DNA from: Paractinoplanes ovalisporus
GTDB lineage: Bacteria; Actinomycetota; Actinomycetes; Mycobacteriales; Micromonosporaceae
Assembly (NCBI RefSeq): GCF_016834655.1
Contig: NZ_JAENHP010000002.1
Span: 186,001 to 250,000 of the forward strand
DNA length: 64,000 nt
Reading direction: 5' to 3'
A program made the position numbers and the translations under genes. The notes beneath the pieces were generated by a model, which made no database searches, had not been told where the DNA came from, and saw nothing but the letters and a program-made list of their open reading frames with translations. How positions within the stretch are numbered: the stretch's first letter is position 1; every line of letters begins with the position of its first letter. Positions 26,907-34,978 of the stretch are shown here, piece by piece.

Positions 26907-28361
26907 TCAGGCGATCACCGACGGGCTGCGCCAGGACGGGACCGACGTGCGGTCCAGGTCGTGACGGACCGAGGCGATGCGCCGTACGGCCTCGACCAGC
27001 TCCTCGGGCGGCAACGTGAACGGCAGCCGCAGGTAGCGCTCCAGCGTCCCGTCCAGCCCGAACCGCGGCCCGGGGGCCAGCCGTACGCCCACGTCCTCGC
27101 TGGCCCGGGCCAGCGCGCTGGAGATCGGCCCGTCCAGCTCGGCCCAGAGCGACGCCCCACCCCGCGGCAGCACGAAGCTCCACTCCGGCAGCAGCTGGCG
27201 CAGCGCCTCGGCCAGGGCGTCGCGACGTTCGCGCAGCCGGGTGCGGCGCTCGGTCAGGATCTCGGGGGCCTGGTCGAGCAGCCGTACGGCGACCAGCTGC
27301 TCGAGCACGGGACTGGCCATGTCGACGCCGACCCGGATCGCGGCCAGGCGCTGCACGAGCGGGGCCGAGGCGCGGACCCAGCCGATGCGCAGCCCACCCC
27401 AGTAGCCCTTGCTCATCCCGCCGATCGACACCACCCGCGAGTGCCGGTCGAAGACGGCCACCGGCGGCGGCATCGTCTCGCCCTCCAGCGCCAGGTCGAC
27501 CCAGCTCTCGTCGACCACCAGCTCCGTACCGGTCGAGTGGGCCGTGGCGGCCAGACGTTCGCGCAGGTCGGCGCCCATCAGGTGCCCGGTCGGGTTGTGG
27601 AACTCGGGGATCACGTACGAGAGCCGGGGCCGGGTCTGCCGGAGCGCGCCGAGCAGCATCTCGCCGTCCCAGCCGGTCTCGGTGTCGAGCCCGTGGGTGT
27701 TGATGCGGGCGCGCCGCGCGGCCAGGGCGGCCAGCGCGTTCGGATAGGTCGGCGCCTCGACCAGCACCGGCGAACCGGCCGGCACCGAGAGCCGCAGCAC
27801 CAGGTCGAGGGCCTGCTGGGTGCCCGCGGTGATCAGGATCTGCTCGGCCGAGGTGGCGACGCCCCGGTCCCGGTAGCCGGCGGCCACCACGTCGCGCAGC
27901 TCCATCAGTCCGGTCGGGTGGTAGCCGGCGCTGCCCAGATAGCGCGGGAGGTCGTCGGCGGCGGCGCGGGCGGCCGGGACCAGCTCGGCGGGCGCGGCCG
28001 ACGCGGCCACGCCCAGGTCGATCATGTCGCGGTCGTCGCCGGCCGCCCACAGACCCGAGGTGGCCACGCGGTGCCCGTGGGGCAGGGTGGTCCAGCTCCC
28101 GGCGCCGCGGCGGCTGGTGAGGTGGCCGGTCTCGCGCAGGGTCCGGTAGGCGGCGCTGACCGTCGTGCGGCTCACGGCGAGCGATTCGGCCAGTTCGCGT
28201 TCGGCCGGGAGGCGTACGCCCAAGGGAAGCCGGCCGTCGCTGAGCAGGCCCCGCACGGCCGCGGCCAGAGCGGCGTAATCCGGACTCCGGTGGCGGCCCG
28301 GAAGGGAGTGCCACTGACCGAGCAGCCGCGCCAATTGGCCCCCACGTATCGTCGTGGTCAC
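26907..28361 (-). CDS. MocR-type regulator (GntR helix-turn-helix fused to aminotransferase domain)
   Basis: A 484-residue MocR/PdxR regulator. The N-terminal GntR winged helix (residues ~20-90) shows DYAALAAAVRGLLSDGRLP, GVRLPAERELAESLAVSRTT and LTSRRGAGSW; the C-terminal fold-type I aminotransferase domain (about 120-480) has ITAGTQQALDLVLRL, PEFHNPTGHLMGADL and the PLP-lysine segment SIGGMSKGYWGGLRIGWV. Such proteins sense PLP or amino compounds. GTG at 28361 has GGAGGTGG directly upstream; a GTG two codons earlier overlaps that site. It is divergent from the YczE membrane gene, a known pairing, and likely controls it. Confidence 0.92.
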   Translation of the reverse strand: MTTTIRGGQLARLLGQWHSLPGRHRSPDYAALAAAVRGLLSDGRLPLGVRLPAERELAESLAVSRTTVSAAYRTLRETGHLTSRRGAGSWTTLPHGHRVATSGLWAAGDDRDMIDLGVAASAAPAELVPAARAAADDLPRYLGSAGYHPTGLMELRDVVAAGYRDRGVATSAEQILITAGTQQALDLVLRLSVPAGSPVLVEAPTYPNALAALAARRARINTHGLDTETGWDGEMLLGALRQTRPRLSYVIPEFHNPTGHLMGADLRERLAATAHSTGTELVVDESWVDLALEGETMPPPVAVFDRHSRVVSIGGMSKGYWGGLRIGWVRASAPLVQRLAAIRVGVDMASPVLEQLVAVRLLDQAPEILTERRTRLRERRDALAEALRQLLPEWSFVLPRGGASLWAELDGPISSALARASEDVGVRLAPGPRFGLDGTLERYLRLPFTLPPEELVEAVRRIASVRHDLDRTSVPSWRSPSVIA

Positions 28362-28404
28362 AACCACCTCCGCCGAATTGGCTCTTCAAGGTCGCGCAAT
28401 TGGC
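28330..28404. promoter_or_regulatory. Candidate MocR operator: three AATTGGC direct repeats
   Basis: AATTGGC occurs at 28333-28339 (within the palindrome GCCAATTGGC, in the start of the regulator gene), 28376-28382 and 28398-28404. Spacings are 43 and 22 bp, about four and two helical turns, so all sites face the same side. MocR proteins typically bind direct repeats spaced by about two turns. Confidence 0.55.
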
Positions 28405-28420
28405 CTTCAGAGTGGCATTC

Positions 28421-29077
28421 ATGCAACCGAGTGGCAACGGAGATCGACGTCTCACCCGTCGTGTGATCCAACTTTTCGCGGGGCTGGTGCTCTACGGCGT
28501 CAGCATGGCGTTCATGGTCGAGTCGGCGCTCGGGCTCAACCCGTGGGACGTGTTCCACCAAGGCCTGTCCGAGGTCACCGGGATCAGCTTCGGCTGGGTG
28601 GTGATCCTGGTCGGCGTCCCGGTGTTGCTGCTGTGGATCCCGCTGCGGCAGCGGCCCGGCTTCGGCACCCTGGCCAACCTGGTCGTGGTCGGCTTCGCGG
28701 TGGACGGGGCGCTGGCCCTGCTACCCGCGGGCGAGGGCATTCCGGCCCGGGTCGGCTATCTCGTCGGCGGCATCCTGCTCAACGGTCTCGCCACCGGCCT
28801 CTACATCGGCAGCCGGTTCGGTCCCGGTCCGCGCGACGGGCTGATGACCGGCATCGTCGGGCGGTTCCCGCGCCTGTCCGTGCGGCTCGTGCGCACCTCG
28901 ATCGAAGTGCTCGTCCTCCTGGTGGGTTTCCTGCTCGGGGGCACGGCCGGGATCGGCACGGTGGCGTACGCTCTGGCGATCGGCCCGCTCGTGCAACTGT
29001 TCCTGCCGTGGTGCACGGTCCCCGAGCCCGGCCCGAGGCCCACGCACCTCGATGCACGGCCAGCCGAGACCGCGTGA
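28421..29077 (+). CDS. YczE-family integral membrane protein
   Basis: A 218-residue membrane protein of the YczE/YyaS/YitT type with about five to six helices. Family-type segments are LVLYGVSMAFMVESALGLNPWDVFHQGL and RFGPGPRDGLMTGI (given as SALGLNPWDVFHQGL and GPGPRDGLMTGIVGRF). Function is unknown; YczE proteins are frequently encoded beside MocR regulators and have been linked to secretion or antibiotic production in Bacillus. ATG at 28421 is preferred: CAGAGT ends 7 nt upstream (leaderless geometry), and TTG/GTG alternatives at 28400 and 28412 would place the start inside the operator. Confidence 0.85.
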   Translation: MQPSGNGDRRLTRRVIQLFAGLVLYGVSMAFMVESALGLNPWDVFHQGLSEVTGISFGWVVILVGVPVLLLWIPLRQRPGFGTLANLVVVGFAVDGALALLPAGEGIPARVGYLVGGILLNGLATGLYIGSRFGPGPRDGLMTGIVGRFPRLSVRLVRTSIEVLVLLVGFLLGGTAGIGTVAYALAIGPLVQLFLPWCTVPEPGPRPTHLDARPAETA

Positions 29078-29196
29078 GACTCGCGCTCGCGCGGTGACCC
29101 TCACGTTCACTCAGACGGGGCGCGAGAGGCCCGGCGGGCGGCATCTGTCCCCTTTGGACTGAGCGAAATGCCCCACTGATTCGGTTTAGCCTCCAA

Positions 29197-29226
29197 GATC
29201 ATCGGTCACAGCTTTGTGATCATCGG
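29197..29226. promoter_or_regulatory. Symmetrical operator-like site upstream of the winged-helix-like gene
   Basis: The direct repeat GATCATCGG occurs at 29197-29205 and 29218-29226, exactly 21 bp apart, and flanks an inverted repeat TCACA (29206-29210), GCTT, TGTGA (29215-29219). The site lies 47-76 bp upstream of the ATG at 29273. Confidence 0.5.
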
Positions 29227-29272
29227 GACACATTCGCTTCCCGGCATGGGAGCCGCACGGCATCATTGCCGC

Positions 29273-29701
29273 ATGGGGGCTGGCGACTGGCAGTGGAACG
29301 ACGCTTGGATCTTCGTGTCCGCGGTCATCGCCGAGCGCCTGGAGCGTGACCGGGCCCTGCACGCGGCCCTGCCGATGGCCGGCGCCAGCCTGGCTGACGT
29401 GCTCGCCGCGGCCGACTTCCTGCACCACAGCGTGCCCAGCCGGGCCGAGCTCGAGGAGTCCGTACGCCGTCTGGCCGGCGCCGGTCTCATCGTGGTCGAG
29501 GACGATCTGGTCGAGGTGGCCCCGGCCGGTGAGCAGCTGTGGCGCAGCCGCCCGTTCAGCGGGCTGTCGTCGGCCGTGATGACGTTGCAGACCCAGCTCA
29601 ACCGGGCCGCCTCACCGGGCGACTCCGACTGGAACCTCGACGAGCAGACGTACGCCGCCGCCGTCCGCGAATACAGCCACCGCCTCGCCGACGGCCGCTG
29701 A
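29273..29701 (+). CDS. Small conserved-looking protein, possibly winged-helix
   Basis: A 142-residue, hydrophilic protein without membrane segments; I do not recognise a named family. It begins GAGDWQWNDAWIFVSAVIA, followed by helical segments and a run resembling a winged-helix (LADVLAAADFLHHSVPSRAELEESV, RLAGAGLIVVEDDLVEVAP, quoted here in parts: VPSRAELEESVRRLAGAGL and VEVAPAGEQLW), as in small transcription regulators. The ATG at 29273 is preferred because CATCAT ends 6 nt upstream; longer ATG starts at 29216 and 29246 would include odd Gly/His-rich sequence. It converges on the MFS gene with only 18 bp between. Confidence 0.65.
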   Translation: MGAGDWQWNDAWIFVSAVIAERLERDRALHAALPMAGASLADVLAAADFLHHSVPSRAELEESVRRLAGAGLIVVEDDLVEVAPAGEQLWRSRPFSGLSSAVMTLQTQLNRAASPGDSDWNLDEQTYAAAVREYSHRLADGR

Positions 29702-29719
29702 CCAGGCGCATGCCGCGGC

Positions 29720-30940
29720 TCAGCGGACGGCCGCCGACTCGCCGATCGGCCGCATGTCACGGATCGCCGGGGCCAGCGTGGCGGTGACCGCCGACGCCGA
29801 GACCGCCGCCGCGAAGATCAGGACGCTGGTCGTCGGGCTCCACACCGTGACGAAGACCCCGGCCAGCAGCGGCGCCGCGGCCGCGGCCGACATGGCCACC
29901 AGGAAGATGACGCTCAGCACCCGGCCCTGCAGGTGGTCGGGCGTGATGGCGGCCTGATAGCCGAACAGCGCCGCGTTGCAGGCCGGCCCGACGAAGATGG
30001 CCAGGGCCACCGGCACGGCCGCGGCGACGCTCATCGTCAGCAGCGCGCTGACCGTCAGGAACAGCGTGGCCGCCCAGCCCAGCCCCCGGATCAGCGTCGC
30101 GAACGACAGCCGGCGCAGCAGCGCGGGGGCGGCCAGCGCCCCGATCAGGCCGCCCGCGCTGACGATCGTCTCGGTGAGACCGATCACGCCGGGCGCGACG
30201 CCGTGCTTCTGCAGCGTCACGATGATGGTGAAGATCGAGCCGTACAGGGCGAAGTTCAGCGGCGCGGCGATGAGCAGCACCGCGCGCAGGAACGGGTTGC
30301 CGAAGACGAACCGCAGCCCCTCGAGCAGTGCCGCCGTGTGGCCGGCCTGGTCGGCCGGGCGTTCGGCCTGCAACGGCTTGCGGATCAGGGCCACCCCGAT
30401 CAGCGAGGCCAGATAGGACAGCGCGTTGCCCAGAAACGGCAGCGCGTGCGCCCAGCCGAAGAGCAGGCCGCCCAGCGGCGGGCCGGCCAGCGAGGTGCCG
30501 TAGCTGCGGGCCTCGTTGCGGGCCACGGCGTCGGGCAGCTGGGTGGCGGGGACGATGCTGCGCAGCGAGGCGTGCTCGGTGGTGTTGAACAGCGAACCGC
30601 AGATCGCGTCGACGACCGCCACCACGATGATCGCGGGAAGCGCCGCCTGCCCGGCCGCGACGGCGACGGCCAGCGCCACGAACGCGATCAGCCGGATGAC
30701 GTCGCAGGCCAGCATCGCCCGGCGGCGGTTGAACCGGTCGGCCAGCACCCCGGCCGGGAGCCGGCAGACCAGCTTGGTCACCTGGGCCGCGGTGCCGACC
30801 GCGCCGGCCTGGACCGCCGAGCCGGTCACTTCGAGCACCAGCAGCGGGATGGCCAGCAGGGCGATCGCGCCGCCGAGATCGGACAGGCACTGACTCGTCC
30901 ACAGCAGAGTGAATTCGCGGTTGCGCCACAGGCTGGTCAC
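29720..30940 (-). CDS. MFS transporter, enterobactin/macrolide-efflux type
   Basis: A 406-residue major facilitator with 12 predicted helices, of the MFS_3/EntS-like group (LWTSQCLSDLGGAIALLAIPLLVLEVTGSA in parts: LWTSQCLSDLGGAIALLAI; GVLADRFNRRRAMLACDVIR is the loop 2-3 motif; EARSYGTSLAGPPLGGLLFG). Relatives export siderophores, macrolides and other drugs. GTG at 30940 is the only reasonable start. Upstream lies a TGCAG-N8-CTGCA inverted repeat that may bind a local regulator, possibly the MocR protein next door or an unlinked TetR; substrate unknown. Confidence 0.9.
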   Translation of the reverse strand: MTSLWRNREFTLLWTSQCLSDLGGAIALLAIPLLVLEVTGSAVQAGAVGTAAQVTKLVCRLPAGVLADRFNRRRAMLACDVIRLIAFVALAVAVAAGQAALPAIIVVAVVDAICGSLFNTTEHASLRSIVPATQLPDAVARNEARSYGTSLAGPPLGGLLFGWAHALPFLGNALSYLASLIGVALIRKPLQAERPADQAGHTAALLEGLRFVFGNPFLRAVLLIAAPLNFALYGSIFTIIVTLQKHGVAPGVIGLTETIVSAGGLIGALAAPALLRRLSFATLIRGLGWAATLFLTVSALLTMSVAAAVPVALAIFVGPACNAALFGYQAAITPDHLQGRVLSVIFLVAMSAAAAAPLLAGVFVTVWSPTTSVLIFAAAVSASAVTATLAPAIRDMRPIGESAAVR

Positions 30941-30979
30941 GGCGGGATCCCGACGGTGCGCAACGTGATGGTCACGCAG

Positions 30980-30997
30980 TGCAGGATATGTACTGCA
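30980..30997. promoter_or_regulatory. Inverted repeat upstream of the MFS gene
   Basis: TGCAG (30980-30984) and CTGCA (30993-30997) with an 8-nt AT-rich spacer GATATGTA, located 40-57 bp from the MFS start on the minus strand. It is a plausible repressor site. Confidence 0.4.
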
Positions 30998-31022
30998 TTC
31001 GATCTCCGCCGTCCCGGCGAGA

Positions 31023-31054
31023 GCGCCCGGCCACCGTCCACGGTGGCCGGGCGC
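31023..31054 (-). terminator. Strong hairpin downstream of the subtilase gene
   Basis: GCGCCCGGCCACCG (31023-31036) pairs perfectly with CGGTGGCCGGGCGC (31041-31054), 14-bp stem and TCCA loop, beginning 10 bp after the subtilase stop on the minus strand. There is no T run, so it may act as an actinobacterial-type terminator or mRNA stabiliser. Confidence 0.65.
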
Positions 31055-31064
31055 CGGGTGAGAC

Positions 31065-32207
31065 CTATTGGACGACGAACAGCAGGCGGTTCGGGGAACC
31101 GCTGCCGGCGCTGGTCACGACGCCCGTGGTGGCGTTGTTGACCAGGCTGTCGCGCACCTGGGCGGGGGTGTAGGACGGGTTGCGCGAGAGCACGAGCGCG
31201 GCCGCGCCGGCCACGTGCGGGCTCGCCATCGACGTGCCGCTGATGGTGTTGGTCGCGGTGTTCGAGTTGTACCAGGCCGAGGTGATCGACGAGCCCGGCG
31301 CGAAGATGTCGAGGCAGCTGCCGTAGTTGGAGTAGCTCGCCTTGGCGTCGGTGCTGGTCGTGGCGCCGACTGTAATGGCCGCGGCGACCCGGGCGGGCGA
31401 GGAGTTGCAGGCGTTCGCGGTCGAGTTGCCGGCCGCCAGCGCGTACGTGACCCCACTGCTGATCGAGCGGGAGACCGCGCTGTCGAGCGTGGAGCTGACG
31501 CCGCCGCCGAGGCTCATGTTGGCCACCGCCGGCTTGACCGCGTTGCTCGTGACCCAGTTGACGCCGGCGATGACCCCGGCCGTGGTGCCGCTGCCCGAGC
31601 AGTTCAGCACGCGCACGCCCACGAGCCGCACCTCCTTCGCGACCCCGTACGTGGATCCGCCGACCGTGCCCGCCACATGCGTGCCGTGGCCGTTGCAGTC
31701 CACGGCGCCCGAACCGACCGCGTCGTAACCGGCCGTGGCCCGCCCGCCGAACTGGTTGTGCGTGTAGCGGATGCCGGTGTCGATGATGTACGCCGTCACG
31801 TTGGAGGCGGTCACCGGATAGGTGTAGGTCGTGCTCAGTGGCCGGTTCCGCTGGTCGATGCGGTCGATACCCCAGGTGGCGTTGGTCTGGGTGGCCGTGA
31901 GCGTGATGGTCTGGTTCTGCTCGACGTAGGCGACGCCGGGGCTGGCCGCGAGCCGTTCGGCCTGGGCCTCGGACAGGGCCGCCTCGTAGCCGTTGATGAT
32001 CGGGAGGCTGCGCTTGATGCTGGTGGCGGAGAGGGTGCTGGCCTTGCCGGGCTTCATCACGACGATGTAGCTGCCGGGGATCGCGGTGGCGGTGCCGGCG
32101 AGCCGGATCTCTCCGGTGGCGGGGGCGGCCGCGGCGGGGGTGCCCGACGCGACGGCCGCGGTGACGACGGCGAGCAGACTGGCGGCGAGGATGCGGGGAG
32201 TCGCCAT
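31065..32207 (-). CDS. Secreted S8 family subtilisin-like serine protease
   Basis: A 380-residue extracellular protease of the aqualysin/proteinase-K type. Signal peptide about residues 1-28 (ILAASLLAVVTAAVASGTPA), inhibitor I9 prodomain about 35-105 (PGSYIVVMKPGKAS; VAYVEQNQTI), catalytic domain about 110-380 with the triad Asp143 (YIIDTGIR), His174 (NGHGTHVAG) and Ser326 (SGTSMASPHVAG), and oxyanion Asn261 (ALAAGNS). Four cysteines (171, 203, 267, 298) suit two disulfides. ATG at 32207 has AAGGGA about 6 bp upstream; the much longer open frame upstream lacks coding character. A strong hairpin follows the stop. Confidence 0.95.
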   Translation of the reverse strand: MATPRILAASLLAVVTAAVASGTPAAAAPATGEIRLAGTATAIPGSYIVVMKPGKASTLSATSIKRSLPIINGYEAALSEAQAERLAASPGVAYVEQNQTITLTATQTNATWGIDRIDQRNRPLSTTYTYPVTASNVTAYIIDTGIRYTHNQFGGRATAGYDAVGSGAVDCNGHGTHVAGTVGGSTYGVAKEVRLVGVRVLNCSGSGTTAGVIAGVNWVTSNAVKPAVANMSLGGGVSSTLDSAVSRSISSGVTYALAAGNSTANACNSSPARVAAAITVGATTSTDAKASYSNYGSCLDIFAPGSSITSAWYNSNTATNTISGTSMASPHVAGAAALVLSRNPSYTPAQVRDSLVNNATTGVVTSAGSGSPNRLLFVVQ

Positions 32208-32303
32208 GCTCTTCCCTTCTGAATAGACGGTTATCACTTCAGATACGCAGAGCATAGGAGTGATGGACCTCGATCGCTGCCATACCGGTTGGGCCATAGT
32301 GCG

Positions 32304-32309
32304 CAGAAT
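32304..32309 (+). promoter_or_regulatory. -10-like CAGAAT, leaderless start of the second MocR gene
   Basis: CAGAAT ends 6 nt before the GTG at 32316, with no ribosome site. The sequence GGTTGGGCCATAG just upstream might be an autoregulatory element. Confidence 0.4.
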
Positions 32310-32315
32310 GAGCAC

Positions 32316-33725
32316 GTGGACCTGATCATTCGGCTGGACGGCGCGGACACCAAGCCCGCCGCGGTGTACCGCGCGCTGCGGGCCGCGATCGTCGACGGAC
32401 GGCTCCCGGCGGGCGAGCGCCTGCCGCCGACCCGGGCCCTCGCCGCCGACCTGGGGGTGGCCCGGGGCAGCGTGGCCGGCGCCTACGAACGCCTGGTGGC
32501 CGAGGGTTATCTGACCTCCAAGGTGGGCGCCGGGACCTTCGTCGCGTTCGCCGGCGAGAAGCGGACCCGCAAGGCGACCACGGCCAACCCCTTGCGTCCG
32601 CGGGAGGACTGGTCGTTCAAGCCGCTCGCGACCAGCGGTGGCGTGACCCGGCCGCGTTACGACTTCCGCACCGGCATCCCCGATGCCGGTCTCTTCCCGT
32701 TCGACGCGTGGCGCCGCCTGGTCACCGCCGAGCTTCGCCTCAGAGCCAACAACCCCGGCACGTACGGGGAACCGGCCGGCCACCCCGCGCTGCGTTCCGC
32801 CATCGCCCGTTACCTCGGCGTCTCGCGGGGCGTGCGCACCAGCGCCGACGACGTGGTCGTCACCAACGGCGCCCAGCACGCGTTCGACCTGATCGCCCGG
32901 GTGCTCGTGCGGCCGGGCGACGTGGTCGCGGTCGAGGAGCCGGGCTACCCGCCGGCCCGCCGCATCCTGGCCGCGCTCGGCGCCCGCGTCACCTCGGTGC
33001 CGGTCGACGCCGAGGGGCTGGTCGTCGACGATCTGCCCGCGCACTGCCGGCTGGTCTACACGACCCCGTCGCACCAGTTCCCGCTCGGCCGCGCGATGAG
33101 CCTGGCCCGGCGGCGTCAGCTGCTCGACTGGGCGCGGACCCGGCCGGCCGCGATCGTCGAGGACGACTACGACAGCGAGTTCCGCTTCTCGGCCCGGCCG
33201 CTCGAACCGCTGCACAGCCTCGACACCGCGGGCCGCGTGCTCTACGTGGGCACGTTCTCCAAGAGCATGCTTCCCGCCGTACGCACCGGATTTGTCCTCG
33301 CCCCGCCCGGCCTGCGCGATGCCCTGACCGCGGCCCGGCAGCTCAGCGACGGCTACGGGCAACCGGCGATCCAGGCCGCGCTGGCCCGCTTCCTCGACGA
33401 GGGGCTGCTCGCGCGGCACGTTCGTAAGGCCGGACGCGCGTACGGGGAAAGGCACGCCCGCATCTCGGAGGCGCTGGACTCGCTCGGGAACGTCCAGGTG
33501 CTCCCGTCGGCCGCCGGTCTGCACGTCGCGGCGCTGACCGGCGTGGACTCGACCGCGGTGGTGTCGGCGGCCGCCCGCGCCGGTCTGGCCGTCGACGACC
33601 TGCGCGCCTACTCGGCCTCCACGCCCGCGCAGACCGGGTTCGTCTTCGGGTTCGGCGCCGCCGACCCGTCGTTGATCGGCGAGGGCATGACGGTCTTCGC
33701 CGAGGTCCTGGCCCGCCACGCCTGA
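32316..33725 (+). CDS. MocR-type regulator 2 (GntR-aminotransferase fusion)
   Basis: A 469-residue MocR regulator. The winged helix (residues ~5-75) reads KPAAVYRALRAAIVDGRLP, GERLPPTRALAADLGVARGS, LTSKVGAGTFV; the aminotransferase-like domain follows with VTNGAQHAFDLIARVLV, TPSHQFPLGRAMSLARR, VEDDYDSEFRF and the PLP lysine in YVGTFSKSMLPAVRTGF. The GTG start at 32316 is supported by the -10 placement. The 3' end overlaps the convergent APC permease gene by 118 bp. Control of that permease is likely from position and from the ATTGGC-type sites in its promoter (inference). Confidence 0.9.
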   Translation: MDLIIRLDGADTKPAAVYRALRAAIVDGRLPAGERLPPTRALAADLGVARGSVAGAYERLVAEGYLTSKVGAGTFVAFAGEKRTRKATTANPLRPREDWSFKPLATSGGVTRPRYDFRTGIPDAGLFPFDAWRRLVTAELRLRANNPGTYGEPAGHPALRSAIARYLGVSRGVRTSADDVVVTNGAQHAFDLIARVLVRPGDVVAVEEPGYPPARRILAALGARVTSVPVDAEGLVVDDLPAHCRLVYTTPSHQFPLGRAMSLARRRQLLDWARTRPAAIVEDDYDSEFRFSARPLEPLHSLDTAGRVLYVGTFSKSMLPAVRTGFVLAPPGLRDALTAARQLSDGYGQPAIQAALARFLDEGLLARHVRKAGRAYGERHARISEALDSLGNVQVLPSAAGLHVAALTGVDSTAVVSAAARAGLAVDDLRAYSASTPAQTGFVFGFGAADPSLIGEGMTVFAEVLARHA

Positions 33726-34912
33726 TAGGCCAGCGACGCGCCCACGATCACGAGGCTGAGCAGGGCCGGCGCGCCGTTGAGCCCGAGCAGCGCGACCACC
33801 GCCACGAACGCCGTGCCGGCCACGACCCGCCACCGCCCGGCCGGCAGCAGGCGCAGCGCAGCCGCCGTCCCGATCACGTAGACCAGCGTGAAGCAACCGG
33901 TGACCAGCAGCAGGGCGGTGTGCAGGCTGAGCGGCAGCACGGCCGAGACCAGGCTGAGCACGAAGATGGTGAGCAGGGCCCGGCGCGGCGAACGGCCCAT
34001 CCAGACCGGCAGCGCGCCGTCGCGGGTGAGCGCGGCCCCGAGCTGCGAGGCGCCGGCCAGATAGGCGTTGACCGCCCCGACCGTCAGCAGCACGGCGACG
34101 ACCGCGGTGAGGATCCGGACCGGCCCGCCGACCCCGGCCGCGAGCAGGTCGGCCAGCGGCGCCTCGCTCGAAGCCAGCGCCGGCCCGAGCACGACCACGC
34201 TCACGAACGCGACGGCCAGGTAGAGCACGCCGACCAGCACCACCGCGACCGCCGTGGCCCGGGGCACGTCCCGGCTCGGGTTGCGATAGGAGGCGGCCAG
34301 CGACGACACCGCCTCCCACCCGGCGAAGCCCCAGACCAGCACCGCCGCCGCCGAACCGACCCCCGACCAGCCGTGCGGCGCGAACGGCGTCAGGTTCCCG
34401 AGGTCGGCGTGCGGCAGCGCGGTGATCACGGTGACCAGCAGCAGGGCGGCCAGCACGCCGGTGAGCACGAGCTGGACCCGGCCCGAGACGCGCACCCCGA
34501 ACCAGTTCATGGTGAACACGGCCGAGACGATGGCCAGGAACGTGAGCAGGGTGGTGGCCCGGCCGCCACCGAGGATGTCGGCCACATAGCCACCGGCGAA
34601 CGCGGCCGCGGCCGGAGCGCCGAGCGGGACGGCGAAGAAGAACGTCCAGCCGATCGCGGCGCCGGCCCGGGGACCGAACGCGAGCCGGACATAGGTGGAG
34701 ACGCCGCCGCCGTCCGGGTGCCGCCCGCCGAGCGCCGCGAAGGTGAGGGCGAGCGGCGCCGACAGCACGATCAGCGCGATCCAGGCGACCAGCGAGGCGG
34801 GCCCGGCGACCTCGGCGGCCAGGGCCGGCATCGAGATGACGCCGGTGCCGAGGACGGCGCCGACGCAGAGCGCGGTGCCCTGGGCGAGGGAGAGTCCGGA
34901 GTTCTGAGCCAT
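33608..34912 (-). CDS. APC superfamily amino acid permease
   Basis: A 434-residue permease with about 12 helices of the amino acid-polyamine-organocation family. Family-type start LSLAQGTALCVGAVLGTGVISMPALAAE (in part: GAVLGTGVISMPALA), then WGFAGWEAVSSLAASYRNPSRDVPRA in helix 6 area (FAGWEAVSSLAASYRNPSRD). It probably imports amino acids or amines. ATG at 34912 follows GAGGCC... upstream. The C-terminal 39 codons lie on the strand opposite the end of MocR2. The promoter region carries ATTGGC-type elements, suggesting MocR control. Confidence 0.9.
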   Translation of the reverse strand: MAQNSGLSLAQGTALCVGAVLGTGVISMPALAAEVAGPASLVAWIALIVLSAPLALTFAALGGRHPDGGGVSTYVRLAFGPRAGAAIGWTFFFAVPLGAPAAAAFAGGYVADILGGGRATTLLTFLAIVSAVFTMNWFGVRVSGRVQLVLTGVLAALLLVTVITALPHADLGNLTPFAPHGWSGVGSAAAVLVWGFAGWEAVSSLAASYRNPSRDVPRATAVAVVLVGVLYLAVAFVSVVVLGPALASSEAPLADLLAAGVGGPVRILTAVVAVLLTVGAVNAYLAGASQLGAALTRDGALPVWMGRSPRRALLTIFVLSLVSAVLPLSLHTALLLVTGCFTLVYVIGTAAALRLLPAGRWRVVAGTAFVAVVALLGLNGAPALLSLVIVGASLAYQAWRARTSAKTVMPSPINDGSAAPNPKTNPVCAGVEAE

Positions 34913-34931
34913 GGCCTCACGCTAGGCCCGC

Positions 34932-34978
34932 ATTGGCTCACGATTCGAACCAATCCGGGCCGGATCAAAAGAGCCAAT
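34932..34978. promoter_or_regulatory. Candidate MocR operator upstream of the APC permease
   Basis: On the minus strand ATTGGCTC (34978-34971), ATTGGTTC (34954-34947) and then inverted GAGCCAAT (34939-34932) precede the permease start; the two direct copies are 24 bp apart. The core ATTGGC is shared with the operator-like repeats at the first MocR locus (28.3-28.4 kb). Confidence 0.5.

Noticed and set aside
29690-29730. Terminator between the 29273 gene and the MFS gene
   Set aside because: CCGCTGA and TCAGCGG can pair, but each is simply the end of a coding sequence and there is no T run; too weak to claim.
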